Of a DNA stretch of 64,000 nucleotides, positions 44,208-52,518 are shown one piece after another. Positions within the stretch are counted from its first letter, which is position 1; every line of letters begins with the position of its first letter. Below the pieces are notes generated by a model. It saw only the letters and a program-made list of their open reading frames with translations, was not told where the DNA came from and made no database searches. The stretch lies in the NCBI RefSeq assembly GCF_001500025.1, contig NZ_LQIW01000001.1, positions 1 through 64,000 of the forward strand, in the 5' to 3' direction. The stretch comes from Mycobacterium sp. IS-1590. Its GTDB lineage: Bacteria; Actinomycetota; Actinomycetes; Mycobacteriales; Mycobacteriaceae. The translations under genes and the position numbers were made by a program.

Positions 44208-44522
44208 ATGCCCGTCCATTCGCCCGGACGCCTGATCTATGACCACGAAGAAATTATCAGGCGTGCAGTTGACGATATTCGTGCGCGCTACGTCGCCAAG
44301 CCCGATCCTGATTGGCTCCTCGGCGAGGAGTTCACACTTCGAGACCTCCGGATTGCGCACGAGACTGTCGCCGGAGAACCGTTGCAACGCGACACTTTTC
44401 GCCGCGCGATGGAACCTAGCCTCGTCGCGACCGGCGTCATGGCCGTGAGGGGCAGGGGACGTCCCGCCGAACTGTTCCGTCGCCGTGATCCGGCTCCACA
44501 CCACCACTTAGCCGACGACTGA
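44208..44522 (+). CDS. Orphan NrtR-type winged-helix domain (NUDIX regulator C-terminus)
   Basis: A 104-aa protein. SPGRLIYDHEEIIRRAVDDI, LLGEEFTLRDLRIAHETVAG and LQRDTFRRAMEP and RGRGRPAELFRR match the C-terminal winged-helix half of NrtR-like NUDIX regulators. The N-terminal NUDIX domain that binds ADP-ribose is missing; upstream sequence does not encode it in any frame. It may be a truncated remnant or a free DNA-binding protein. Confidence 0.55.
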   Translation: MPVHSPGRLIYDHEEIIRRAVDDIRARYVAKPDPDWLLGEEFTLRDLRIAHETVAGEPLQRDTFRRAMEPSLVATGVMAVRGRGRPAELFRRRDPAPHHHLADD

Positions 44523-44888
44523 GGTGTCGGAGCCGACCAACATTCGGTGAACGAATTTACTGACGGGTGGTTGAACGCGTCCTCTGAAGCCCGCGGTTAC
44601 TGATCTTCCGACTTGTTGGTTTGCGGAGTTAGACTGGAATCGCTTCACGAGACACCATCGTCAAGCTCCGACTAGATGGTGCGCCAACCCCACGCTCGTG
44701 GGTGGCTCGGATGACGAAGCGGCCGACGCCAACCGGCGACGGTAAGAGCGCCTCCTGAGAAGGGGCCCTTAACGAGGAACAGGCAGTGACCGCCACCCCC
44801 AAGCCCAGCTGCGGCCGCGTAATCGTCCTGGCCGACGGCAACGCGAGGCTTATCGGATCAGCCGGCCCTCTTCAGAAAGGAAGAAGTT

Positions 44889-45212
44889 ATGCCCCATCGG
44901 GTGGGCGCCATTCCCCATTTGCATCGCCCCTGCGACCGGTGCGGTTACGCGACCCGCTACAAGCAATTCCCGGTGGCGTGTGGATGCACCACACGGGATC
45001 GCTGCCCGCATCCGCCCAGCTCCGTCGTTGACGGGTCTTGCCGCCGCTGTGGTGGCGATGCGACGGAGGGCCGCAGAGAGTTGAATCGTGCCCTGTCTCG
45101 AGTCGATGCCGAACACAAACAGGCGGACACTCCGCTGAAATGCCTCACGGATCCGTCACTGCAAGTGGTCTCCCGCTACGCCGCTGGCCGGCCCCGGCCT
45201 CAACGTCGCTGA
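44889..45212 (+). CDS. Possible small Cys-rich (zinc-ribbon) protein
   Basis: A 107-aa frame whose ATG follows a strong ribosome site AAAGGA seven bases upstream. Cys15-x2-Cys18 and Cys51-x2-Cys54 with Cys31, Cys33 and Cys39 between them suggest a metal-binding domain. No known family is recognised and the C-terminal part is basic. A competing frame from 44786 overlaps it; the ribosome site favours this one. Confidence 0.4.
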   Translation: MPHRVGAIPHLHRPCDRCGYATRYKQFPVACGCTTRDRCPHPPSSVVDGSCRRCGGDATEGRRELNRALSRVDAEHKQADTPLKCLTDPSLQVVSRYAAGRPRPQRR

Positions 45213-45413
45213 TCCGACTCCAGCACAATCGGGTGCAGGACTTCGCAGCCATCCGGTGAACGGCCACTTCGAACTCCACCTTGAAAGCGAAGGCGCTGAA
45301 TAGTGTTAAGCCGGCTCGCGTGGCTGGCTCTTGGTTTCACGCGCAACGTCGAACGCACCGCTCGGCAAGGGCTCGCCGGCGCCCTCCCAGCGCTGAGGCA
45401 CTGAGCCCTACAT

Positions 45414-45428
45414 AGGGTGAATCACCCT
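45414..45428 (-). terminator. Hairpin after the putative immunity gene
   Basis: AGGGTG and CACCCT pair over AAT, 6-20 bases beyond the stop of the minus-strand gene ending at 45434. It may end transcription of the toxin/immunity unit. No T-run. Confidence 0.35.
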
Positions 45429-45433
45429 CGAGC

Positions 45434-45694
45434 TCAGGGCCACTCGTTGATGTAGGCAGCGTTGAACTTTGCAAGCAACGCACTGACAGCCTGTCCGTAT
45501 TCGGTTGGTTCCCAGTCGGCGTCGAGGTGCTTGGTGAACTCGTCACTGATGACCGACATAATTTCCTCGGCGTCCGAGCGTGATACGGATTTGGCTCGCC
45601 GAATCCGCTCTAGAAGTGCTGAGTTACGGCGGGTGAGGATCTCGTTGAGGAGCTCCGCGTGAGCGCCGCTGAGAGAATCGAAGCTGCTATCCAC
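45434..45694 (-). CDS. Putative immunity protein for the adjacent ESX-type toxin
   Basis: An 86-aa acidic, helical protein. GTG start at 45694 lies inside the end of the toxin gene (8-base overlap), the usual layout of a toxin and its immunity gene. DAEEIMSVISDEFTKHLDADW and YGQAVSALLAKFNAAY show no known family. The immunity role is inferred from size, charge and position only. Confidence 0.6.
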   Translation of the reverse strand: MDSSFDSLSGAHAELLNEILTRRNSALLERIRRAKSVSRSDAEEIMSVISDEFTKHLDADWEPTEYGQAVSALLAKFNAAYINEWP

Positions 45695-46922
45695 CTGTTC
45701 CTCCTGGCGTTCCCGTACGGTTTGTAGCCCACCCGGTGATGACCTTGCCCTGGTCGTTCACGATCACAATTGCGTTCTCACCGGTGTACTGATAACTTTC
45801 TCGGCCTTGATCGTCCACGAGGCGCTTCACGTCGCGGACAGGTCGATTGAAGGCATCCTCTAGCGCATCTCTGCGAACGCCTATCCCGCCATCTCGCCCG
45901 GTGATCCGCTCCTCGGCGTGTTTGGTGTAGCCGGTGATCGACTTCGGAGCTGTATCCGGAATCATGACGCCGGGGGCGGTGAGCGGGATATCTGGTATGT
46001 CGGCCGGACTGGCGATCGGCGGGCAGGGCACTATCGGGTCTCCGATTGTCGTCAGCGCGTCGCTGACCGCGTCGTGATACTGCTTAGCGGCCTCTTCGGC
46101 CTGAGCAACAAGATCAGCATAATTCGCCGTCGCTTGTTGGTGCTTCATCATGCCGAGGGCCGGCGAGAAAGCCATCAGCGCAGCGGCCGTCATCACATCT
46201 GATTCGGCGTCGGCGAACTCCTCTGGCGTCGGTGTGTTCTGCTTCGCGATATCGAACGCATGCGCGACCGCTTCGGCCGCAACTGAGAGTCGCTCGGCCC
46301 ACCTGGCGGCGGAGTCCAGCCACGTCGCGTGTTTACTGATCTTGTTCGCTGCCTTGTCGCCGCTCGACCAATGGTCGTGAACCGACACAAATACCGCAGC
46401 AGTGTCATCGGAAATTCGAGTGATCTCTTGGCCGTAGCGATGCCACGCACGCGAAAAGTTCCTCAAGTCGCCCGAACCTGGTCCGGAATGCAAGTCGGCG
46501 GAGAACTGCTCGCCTCCAACCGACGACAGCGCCGACACCTTCGGGATGCTCGCGATCGAGGGCTGATGTGGCATGGGTGGCAACGCCGGGGTTCGCAGCG
46601 GTCCGGAGAAAGACGTGATCGGTGGTGCACCGGTGCCGTCGACGCGACGGATCGATTCCGCACCAGCTCTATCAGCGCGTTCAAATGCCGTGGCGGCCGA
46701 CCTGAGGACGGCGCCGGCGTACTGACGCACCAGAGTTGCGTGCTGCAGCACCTCAATCAGTGCTGACTCGTGCGCGTTCAGCGCTCTCGCAGCCCCAAGT
46801 GACGTTGAGTCCGCACCTGGTGGCGCACCGTTCGACGGCACTAACGGACCCCCGAGCGACTCCAGGCGCCGGCCATCGGCGTTCAACGCATCGATGTCGA
46901 CCTCGAGAACCGGTCCCGTCAT
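45687..46922 (-). CDS. ESX/type VII-type polymorphic toxin with RelE/DUF4258-like C-terminal domain
   Basis: A 411-aa protein. Residues 1-290 are long helices in the style of ESX-secreted effectors (ALNADGRRLESLGG, LIEVLQHATLVRQYAGAVL). A Pro-rich linker leads to a C-terminal toxin domain: GYTKHAEERITGRDGGIGV, DALEDAFNRPV, YQYTGENAIVIVN and GKVITGWATNRTG, the pattern of DUF4258/BECR-type RNase toxins with a conserved His early in the domain. The predicted activity is RNA cleavage in rival cells (inference). ATG at 46922 is preferred over an upstream TTG. Confidence 0.7.
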   Translation of the reverse strand: MTGPVLEVDIDALNADGRRLESLGGPLVPSNGAPPGADSTSLGAARALNAHESALIEVLQHATLVRQYAGAVLRSAATAFERADRAGAESIRRVDGTGAPPITSFSGPLRTPALPPMPHQPSIASIPKVSALSSVGGEQFSADLHSGPGSGDLRNFSRAWHRYGQEITRISDDTAAVFVSVHDHWSSGDKAANKISKHATWLDSAARWAERLSVAAEAVAHAFDIAKQNTPTPEEFADAESDVMTAAALMAFSPALGMMKHQQATANYADLVAQAEEAAKQYHDAVSDALTTIGDPIVPCPPIASPADIPDIPLTAPGVMIPDTAPKSITGYTKHAEERITGRDGGIGVRRDALEDAFNRPVRDVKRLVDDQGRESYQYTGENAIVIVNDQGKVITGWATNRTGTPGGTGG

Positions 46923-47213
46923 GTCCTTGGCCCCCAAGCTCGGCGACGTGACACGCCGACACCCGCCAAGATCTATTCAGCAACCAAAGATAACTGTATC
47001 GGCGGGCGAAGATATGCCTGCACACAATTCCGGCGCCCGTTGCTGCGCGCCGGGCTGTCTGCCATCTCGGTCGCTCATTGCGGTGCATAAATCGGCCGCG
47101 AGCGCGCGTGCCCCGCGGCGATCGCGACCGTGACAGCGGGCCGCTCAGGTCCGTCAGATCACCCTTCACCGCGTGCGATGATGACTCTGCATCCCCAAGC
47201 AAAGGAGCTTGAG

Positions 47214-48365
47214 ATGGGGTTTGAGCGTATTGACGACCTGCTGAACGGCGTGACCGCCGGTGGCTCGCTACACGGAGTTGCGGCCACAGTGGTTGGCCGC
47301 GACGGCGTCCTCTACCAGAGTGCTGCGGGTGATGCGAAGCCCGACAGCATGTTCCGCAACGCATCCATGACCAAGGCCGTCGCCACCACCGCCGCGCTGC
47401 AGCTCGTCGAACAGGGACGCATCGAGCTCGACGCGCCCGTCGCCTCGATCGTGCCCGAATTCGGCGAGCTCCAAGTAATCGACGGCTTCGAGGGCCGTGA
47501 ACCCGTCCTGCGTGCACCCAAGACGCAGGCGACCGTCCGCCAGCTGATGAACCATACCGCCGGCTGTGGGTACCACTTCATGAACCAGAAGCTCTTCACC
47601 TTCTGCACCGAGCAAGGCTTTCCCACCCCGCTCGACGGACTCAAACAGGGCATCCACGCGCCGCTGGTCAACGATCCCGGCACGGTCTGGGAGTACGGCG
47701 TCAGCACCGACTGGCTCGGCATGGTCGTGGAGGCCGTGAGTGGCCAGACGCTCGCCGACTACCTCGCCGGGCACGTCTACGAACCACTCGGGATGACCGA
47801 CTCGACATTCGCCCCGACCGACGAGCAGCGTGCCCGGTTGCTGCCCATCCGTTTTCGCGCGCCGGACGGCAGCCTTGTACCGACCGAGCTCGACCTGCCC
47901 GCCAACCCCGAGTGGGACGCCGCCGGCCACGGCTCCTACGGCACGGTCGCCGACTACGGACGATTCGTCCGGGCCTGGCTCAACGGCGGCGAACTCGAGG
48001 GAACGCGCATCCTCAAACAGGAGACCGTGGAACTCGCCCTGCGCGACCATCTCGACGGGGCGCCGCTACCGAAGAAGATGGAACCGACGGTCCCCGAGCT
48101 GGCCAACCCGGTCGAACTGCTCGACGTGCCGCAGGGGTGGGGCCTCGGGTTCCACCTGTACCTGGTCGACCTGCCCGGTATGCGCAGCGCCGGCTCGGCC
48201 GACTGGTCAGGACTGTTCAACAGCTTCTTCTGGATCGACCGCAAGGCGGGGATCGGCGCCGTCATCGCCACGCAGTTGCTGCCGTTCTTCGACGCCAAGG
48301 TGGTCGAGACGATCCTCGGCTTCGAAGCCGCCGTCTACGCAGAACTCGGCGCGAACGTCTCCTGA
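47214..48365 (+). CDS. Serine hydrolase, class C beta-lactamase/EstB family
   Basis: A 383-aa esterase/beta-lactamase-fold protein. ATG at 47214 follows AAAGGAG. The nucleophile motif SMTK (within RNASMTKAVATTAALQL) and the Tyr motif YGVSTDWLG are present; the third motif is GSADWSG, in place of KTG, as in EstB-type esterases. No signal peptide is seen, so a cytoplasmic esterase is more likely than an antibiotic-hydrolysing enzyme. High G+C resumes here, marking the right edge of the island. Confidence 0.88.
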   Translation: MGFERIDDLLNGVTAGGSLHGVAATVVGRDGVLYQSAAGDAKPDSMFRNASMTKAVATTAALQLVEQGRIELDAPVASIVPEFGELQVIDGFEGREPVLRAPKTQATVRQLMNHTAGCGYHFMNQKLFTFCTEQGFPTPLDGLKQGIHAPLVNDPGTVWEYGVSTDWLGMVVEAVSGQTLADYLAGHVYEPLGMTDSTFAPTDEQRARLLPIRFRAPDGSLVPTELDLPANPEWDAAGHGSYGTVADYGRFVRAWLNGGELEGTRILKQETVELALRDHLDGAPLPKKMEPTVPELANPVELLDVPQGWGLGFHLYLVDLPGMRSAGSADWSGLFNSFFWIDRKAGIGAVIATQLLPFFDAKVVETILGFEAAVYAELGANVS

Positions 48366-48509
48366 GCACCGCCGTCCGACGCCGCTACCGACGACACGAG
48401 CTTGTCGAATCAAATAGTTGTAAATGCGGCAATCACAGCCGCGGGGTTTGGCGACAGCCCATGTCTGACGCCAACTTAGCAACGGCACCGAGCCGTAGGC
48501 GCCGCGATG

Positions 48510-49261
48510 CTATGAGCCAGCGGTGAATCGGTTGTCGTTGAGGCGCTTGAGGGCTCGGCCGTCGGTTAGTTCGTCGCGGTGCTCGGGATATCGCCAATAG
48601 AAGCGCACCAATTCGCGGAGGTCTCGCCCGTCCGGAGTGAATGAGGCTGCCGGAGGGTCGGCGCGCTGCCGTCGGACATCACAAAGACTATTGCGTTCGG
48701 TGTCGCCGCAGTCTGGTTCGGCGCCACATCCGTGATGTCTGTTACCTGTGTCCAGTCGCCGCTCTGAGGTCGCCAGCCCTGCACGATCACGAATCCGGTG
48801 GGTGTGAGGCGCAGATGGTGGAGGCTGCCTCGGCGGAGCGTCCGCCACAAGATCGGTACTCCCATGATTGCGGCTACCGCGCTGACAAACGGAATGGCAT
48901 AGCGCATCTGCTCGGGCACCGGAATGTCCACCATCCCGAGGGGTCCGAATATCGCGAACAATCCGCCGGCCACGGTTAGTCCAAGTACGGCAATCTTGAT
49001 CGGGATGTCTATGCCGCGATCCGGCCGAATGGTGGTTCCCTGCTCGTCGAATTCTCCAACGGGGGACACCTTGCCAGGGACAACCTTGGCAAACGGAACG
49101 ATGAAACCGATGCAGAACATCGAGAACCCAAGTGACACCAGCGCCGTCAAATATTCACCGCGGCCAACGCTGATGACCGCCCAAACCGCCGCCAGAATGC
49201 CCACAGGGCCGGCAAGTAGCGCACAGAGTATCGCGATCGGAAGGATCTTCATTTGGGACAC
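48510..49261 (-). pseudogene. Frameshifted paralogue of the membrane immunity-type gene
   Basis: The GTG start at 49261 opens a protein with four membrane helices (ILPIAILCALLAGPVGILAA and others) and a PH-like tail, parallel to the intact gene at 49427-50209. Near 48655 the frame is lost; another frame restores LRELVRFYWRYPEHRDELTD and LKRLNDNRFTAGS, matching the paralogue end (HYWKHPEDRMELVDHRAAERF). A one-base indel, real or from sequencing, explains this. Its start overlaps the end of a toxin leftover by 13 bases, exactly as in the intact pair. Confidence 0.75.
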
Positions 49262-49305
49262 ACGATATTGCCGATGATGCCGCCGACATAACCGAATGTG
49301 CACAC
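49249..49305 (-). pseudogene. Leftover C-terminal tip of a toxin (19 codons including the stop)
   Basis: Minus-strand reading gives VCTFGYVGGIIGNIVCPK-stop. The intact toxin upstream ends GKFIGEVVCPY-stop, and its stop overlaps the following gene start by the same 13 bases. An in-frame TAA directly before this tip shows the rest is gone. It looks like the scar of a toxin-tail cassette that once preceded the second immunity gene. Confidence 0.55.
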
Positions 49306-49426
49306 TTACAGCGTTTCCTCGATCACGTCACCGGGTGACTGGTCGCGAGCGTGGCGCACTGCTGGCCGAGCACCGAACTGCGCGCACTTGGTGATGAACG
49401 CTTGCCGACGTCGAGTACTTCGGCCA

Positions 49427-50209
49427 TCAATCGAGCGCGAATCGCCCGTCACGAAACCGCTCGGCCGCACGGTGATCCACCAACTCCATTCGATCCTCGG
49501 GGTGTTTCCAGTAGTGGCGCACCATCCAATAGAGCGGCACACCGGTCGGCACGTACAAGTTCAGTCCGCCTATGACTTCCTCGGTGCCGTCGCGCAAGCA
49601 CAGCACCACTGACCTACCGGCCTTCCTGCCGTCCTTGGTGTCTGAGTGGTCCTTGACATCGACGACGTCGTCCCACTCCAAAGCCCTCGTCTTCACAACG
49701 TCGGCGATCTCGACCATCGCCGGGGTGAACTTGAGGTAGCCGATGCCGCCACGCCGCACCCACGCGACGAGACCGATGACGGAGAACAAAGCTGTTAGGG
49801 CAAAGAGCGGTGGTGAGAAGATCTGCAACCCACGGGACATTGGAATGTCGATTGCTCCTCGCGGCAGATAGAGCGCCAGGAGGGCACCCGATGGGGCCAT
49901 GACAATCAGCCCCACGACGTACAGCACGCCCACCCGCTTGTCCGGCCAGACGGTGAATCCCGTTGGGTCGTTGGACGTTCGGGTCTGCGTCTTGCCTGTG
50001 GCGGCTAGCAGTAGGCCCGCCATCATCAACACTGGAAACGTGACGAAGCCGATCAGTAGTACGGTCGTCAGGTAGTTGCCACGGAGGCCGGCCAAGATAC
50101 CGCGAACGACAAAGTAGAGCAGGCCCGCCGATACGCCCATGACTAGCCAATACAGGCGTCGGTTGACCTTGGCCCAGTTCGCGGGTTCGGGAAGATTCAG
50201 TACGGACAC
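49427..50209 (-). CDS. Membrane protein, putative immunity to the adjacent toxin
   Basis: A 260-aa protein with about four membrane helices (WLVMGVSAGLLYFVVRGIL and three more) and a PH-like C-terminal domain (LKFTPAMVEIADVV, WDDVVDVKDH, VLCLRDGTEEVIGGLN). GTG start overlaps the toxin stop by 13 bases. Position and coupling suggest it protects the producer from a membrane-active toxin (inference). A frameshifted paralogue follows. Confidence 0.65.
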   Translation of the reverse strand: MSVLNLPEPANWAKVNRRLYWLVMGVSAGLLYFVVRGILAGLRGNYLTTVLLIGFVTFPVLMMAGLLLAATGKTQTRTSNDPTGFTVWPDKRVGVLYVVGLIVMAPSGALLALYLPRGAIDIPMSRGLQIFSPPLFALTALFSVIGLVAWVRRGGIGYLKFTPAMVEIADVVKTRALEWDDVVDVKDHSDTKDGRKAGRSVVLCLRDGTEEVIGGLNLYVPTGVPLYWMVRHYWKHPEDRMELVDHRAAERFRDGRFALD

Positions 50210-51567
50210 ACGACCTCACCAATGAACTTGCCCATTTCCACGCCGCCTACAGTTCCGGCGACGGCCCCGATGATGGTAAGAAGCGGCACGGCTCCTACCG
50301 CCAGGGGACCAGTCGCTGCGCCAGCTGCCGCACCAAACTCAGCGAGGCCCCAGCCTCCACCACCGCCGGCCACCCCGGCCACCAGTGCGATGCACCGATC
50401 TTTGTCCGACTCGGCCATCACCATGTCAAAGACCGTTGTCGCGACTGTCACTGCCGGTCCGCCGAATTTCATTGTCTTTCCGATATTTTCGGCTGTTTCT
50501 GCAGTGACCATCGGCAAGGATCCGCCACGCGCGATGTGTTCCTCCAGGCCCGACATTGCAGCTGTGGTACCCGTCGATATGTTGTCGATCAGCTCGACGG
50601 GCACCGCACTGTGTCGACCGTCTGCGGTCGTGAAGCCGGCCTGTCGGTGGCCGGTGGGGTCCATCGACATCGTCCAGTTCGAGCCGTCGGTGAAAGTGAT
50701 CGACGTGTAGTCACAGTCGTTGGACAGGTCATGCCACGAACTGGTGCGCGCTACAAAGTCACCGTTCTTGTCGAACTCCTCGAGTTCGTAGAAGTTCTGC
50801 TTGCTGGGCCACTCGAACGGATCCATGCGGGTGGTGACGGCCTTGCTGCCGTCCTGTTTGATCACCGTCGTCACCTCCTCGCCGTATGCGTTTGTGGACT
50901 CGACGACTTCCCGCACATTCTGCTGCTGATCGGCGGAACGAATCGCCTCCTGCGCCACCGCGCCGACGGGTGTTCGCGGGTCGGCCACCTCGTCGGGGGG
51001 TCGTTGCGCCGTGGGTAACAGGATGCCGCCCAGATCGGCTGGCAGTCCCGCCTCAACGAACCCGAACCTGTTGCCCGCTGCCGCAACGGCATTGGCAGTC
51101 GCGTCGTCGGCATCGCCGACAGCGATCAGCATCGTGTTGACGATGGCCTGCTCCTGCAAGGCCAACGCCTGCAGCTTGGCCATTGCCTCCTCAGACATGT
51201 ACACGGGGTCGACGAGCACGACCCATTGATCGGTGACGTTCAACGGACCCGCGTCGAGTTCGTCGGCCTTGGCCAACAACGCTTTACGCGCGCTCCCGAT
51301 CGACTCGGCACCGCTACTCAACGCCGCCGAGACCGCCTTGGCGTAATCCGAGAACGTCGACGCTTGACGCTCCGCCCGACCGAACATTGCGCTCGCCGCG
51401 GCGTGCGACTTACCTGACCATGCCCGCGTTTCCGGCATCCGCTCGCACGCGTCGTCGATACCCGACACTCCATCGACTACTGTCTGCGCTGCCGCGGCAA
51501 TCGCCGCGGCAGACGTCGTCAACGACTCCGGGTTCCAGCCCCGCAGGGTAGGGCGAGAGGGCAGCAT
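50197..51567 (-). CDS. ESX-type WXG effector with glycine-zipper C-terminus (possible membrane toxin)
   Basis: A 456-aa protein. The N-terminal helical hairpin bears Trp50-Ser-Gly52 (RAWSGKSHAAA), the WXG turn. A middle linker domain (about 120-300) is beta-rich. The C-terminal 90 residues are strongly hydrophobic and Gly-rich (VAGVAGGGGGWGLAEFGAAA, IIGAVAGTVGGVEMGKFIGE), the look of a pore-forming or membrane-inserting domain, ending VVCPY. Preceded after 3 bases by an ESX partner gene and followed by a membrane immunity-type gene. Confidence 0.7.
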   Translation of the reverse strand: MLPSRPTLRGWNPESLTTSAAAIAAAAQTVVDGVSGIDDACERMPETRAWSGKSHAAASAMFGRAERQASTFSDYAKAVSAALSSGAESIGSARKALLAKADELDAGPLNVTDQWVVLVDPVYMSEEAMAKLQALALQEQAIVNTMLIAVGDADDATANAVAAAGNRFGFVEAGLPADLGGILLPTAQRPPDEVADPRTPVGAVAQEAIRSADQQQNVREVVESTNAYGEEVTTVIKQDGSKAVTTRMDPFEWPSKQNFYELEEFDKNGDFVARTSSWHDLSNDCDYTSITFTDGSNWTMSMDPTGHRQAGFTTADGRHSAVPVELIDNISTGTTAAMSGLEEHIARGGSLPMVTAETAENIGKTMKFGGPAVTVATTVFDMVMAESDKDRCIALVAGVAGGGGGWGLAEFGAAAGAATGPLAVGAVPLLTIIGAVAGTVGGVEMGKFIGEVVCPY

Positions 51568-51570
51568 CAG

Positions 51571-51861
51571 TCAGAGCAGCCCGTCGAATTCGCCGGCCAA
51601 GGCCTCGTCAGTTACCTCGAAGGTGTCGCCGGCGCCGCGCACGGCCTCGCCCATCCGAGCCACGTTCTGCGCCAGGTTCTCGGCCACCTCGGTGAAATGC
51701 TCGCCGACCGACCTCGCCGCCCACTGCGTTGTCGCCCCGGGCAGACTGTCGGCCGCCGATGTGGTCGTCGGGCCCACCGCGGCTCCCGCGATGCGACCGC
51801 TGACGGCGTCGACGTGCGCGGCGAAGGCCCGCAGGACCTCCGGATCGACCAGCACAGACAT
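51571..51861 (-). CDS. ESX-secretion-associated small helical protein (DUF2580/EspC-like)
   Basis: A 96-aa partner protein of the type VII secretion target family. The start reads MSVLVDPEVLRAFAAHVDAV, a helical hairpin follows, and the tail FEVTDEALAGEF resembles the C-terminal secretion signal region. It probably pairs with the WXG effector encoded 3 bases downstream for export through an ESX system. Confidence 0.78.
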   Translation of the reverse strand: MSVLVDPEVLRAFAAHVDAVSGRIAGAAVGPTTTSAADSLPGATTQWAARSVGEHFTEVAENLAQNVARMGEAVRGAGDTFEVTDEALAGEFDGLL

Positions 51862-52032
51862 ACCCCGCCTCGAATTGATGGTGTGTCTAGATTCTTAACA
51901 CGCCCCCGGCGCACCGGGACGCACCAATTTCTTCTGGGATCGCCCCGGGGGTCTCGCACCGAGGCTCGGTATCTAGTGAACTGCCCGGGTGCATCGCGAT
52001 CAGCGTGTCACCCGGGCGCAGCGTGCGAAGCG

Positions 52033-52413
52033 TCAGGCGGCCTGCCGTTCGAGCTCCTTCGGCGACTCGGCGGGCATCGACGTGGCGGCTTCCATCAACT
52101 GCTCGTGGTTGTCGCGCGCACGGCGGTAGGTCGACAGATAGTGGTCGATCTGCTCGCGGCGCAGCGGTCGCGCCCAGATGTTCTCGCTGGGGATCTCGAT
52201 ACCGCTGTCGTTGGATTCTGCGCGCTTGCGGGCACCGACGCGGAAGCCCGCCACTGCAGCCACCATCAACACGACCATGCCGGCCCCGATGATTCCTGCC
52301 ACCGCACTTTGCGCGGCCAGCGCGTAAACGAACGTCCCGAGCGCCGCGAAACTCAGCAGCAGGGACACATACCCAACCGCAGTCGGTGGAATTCGTCCTA
52401 GCGCCTTCAACAT
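52033..52413 (-). CDS. Small membrane protein divergent from TetR
   Basis: A 126-aa protein with two or three membrane helices (TAVGYVSLLLSFAALGTFVY, GIIGAGMVVLMVAAVAGF) and a charged C-terminal helical tail (REQIDHYLSTYRRARDNHEQL). ATG at 52413 follows GAGAGGT. Function unknown; likely controlled by the divergent TetR gene through the operator between them. Confidence 0.8.
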   Translation of the reverse strand: MLKALGRIPPTAVGYVSLLLSFAALGTFVYALAAQSAVAGIIGAGMVVLMVAAVAGFRVGARKRAESNDSGIEIPSENIWARPLRREQIDHYLSTYRRARDNHEQLMEAATSMPAESPKELERQAA

Positions 52414-52440
52414 CGATATCACCTCTCGTAAGCTTCAGCG

Positions 52441-52482
52441 AAACGCTACGCGCATCGTAGCGCTACGTTTAGTGTAGCGTTT
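52441..52482. promoter_or_regulatory. TetR operator region with four CGCTAC/GTAGCG half-sites
   Basis: CGCTAC at 52444 and 52461 and GTAGCG at 52457 and 52474 form nested inverted repeats, with a perfect 12-base palindrome CGTAGCGCTACG at 52456-52467 and outer arms AAACGCTAC and GTAGCGTTT. It lies between divergent genes at 52413 and 52519, the expected place for TetR binding and autoregulation. Confidence 0.75.
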
Positions 52483-52518
52483 TTGCAGCCGGAGATATTC
52501 CCGGCCAGAGGAGGTGCG

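Larger units (their letters stand above)
44523..45433. other. Long gene-poor stretch
   Basis: About 900 bases between the NrtR-like fragment and the immunity-type gene. It contains one credible small frame (44889-45212) and a hairpin at 45414-45428; the rest shows no family similarity and may be decayed island DNA. Confidence 0.4.
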
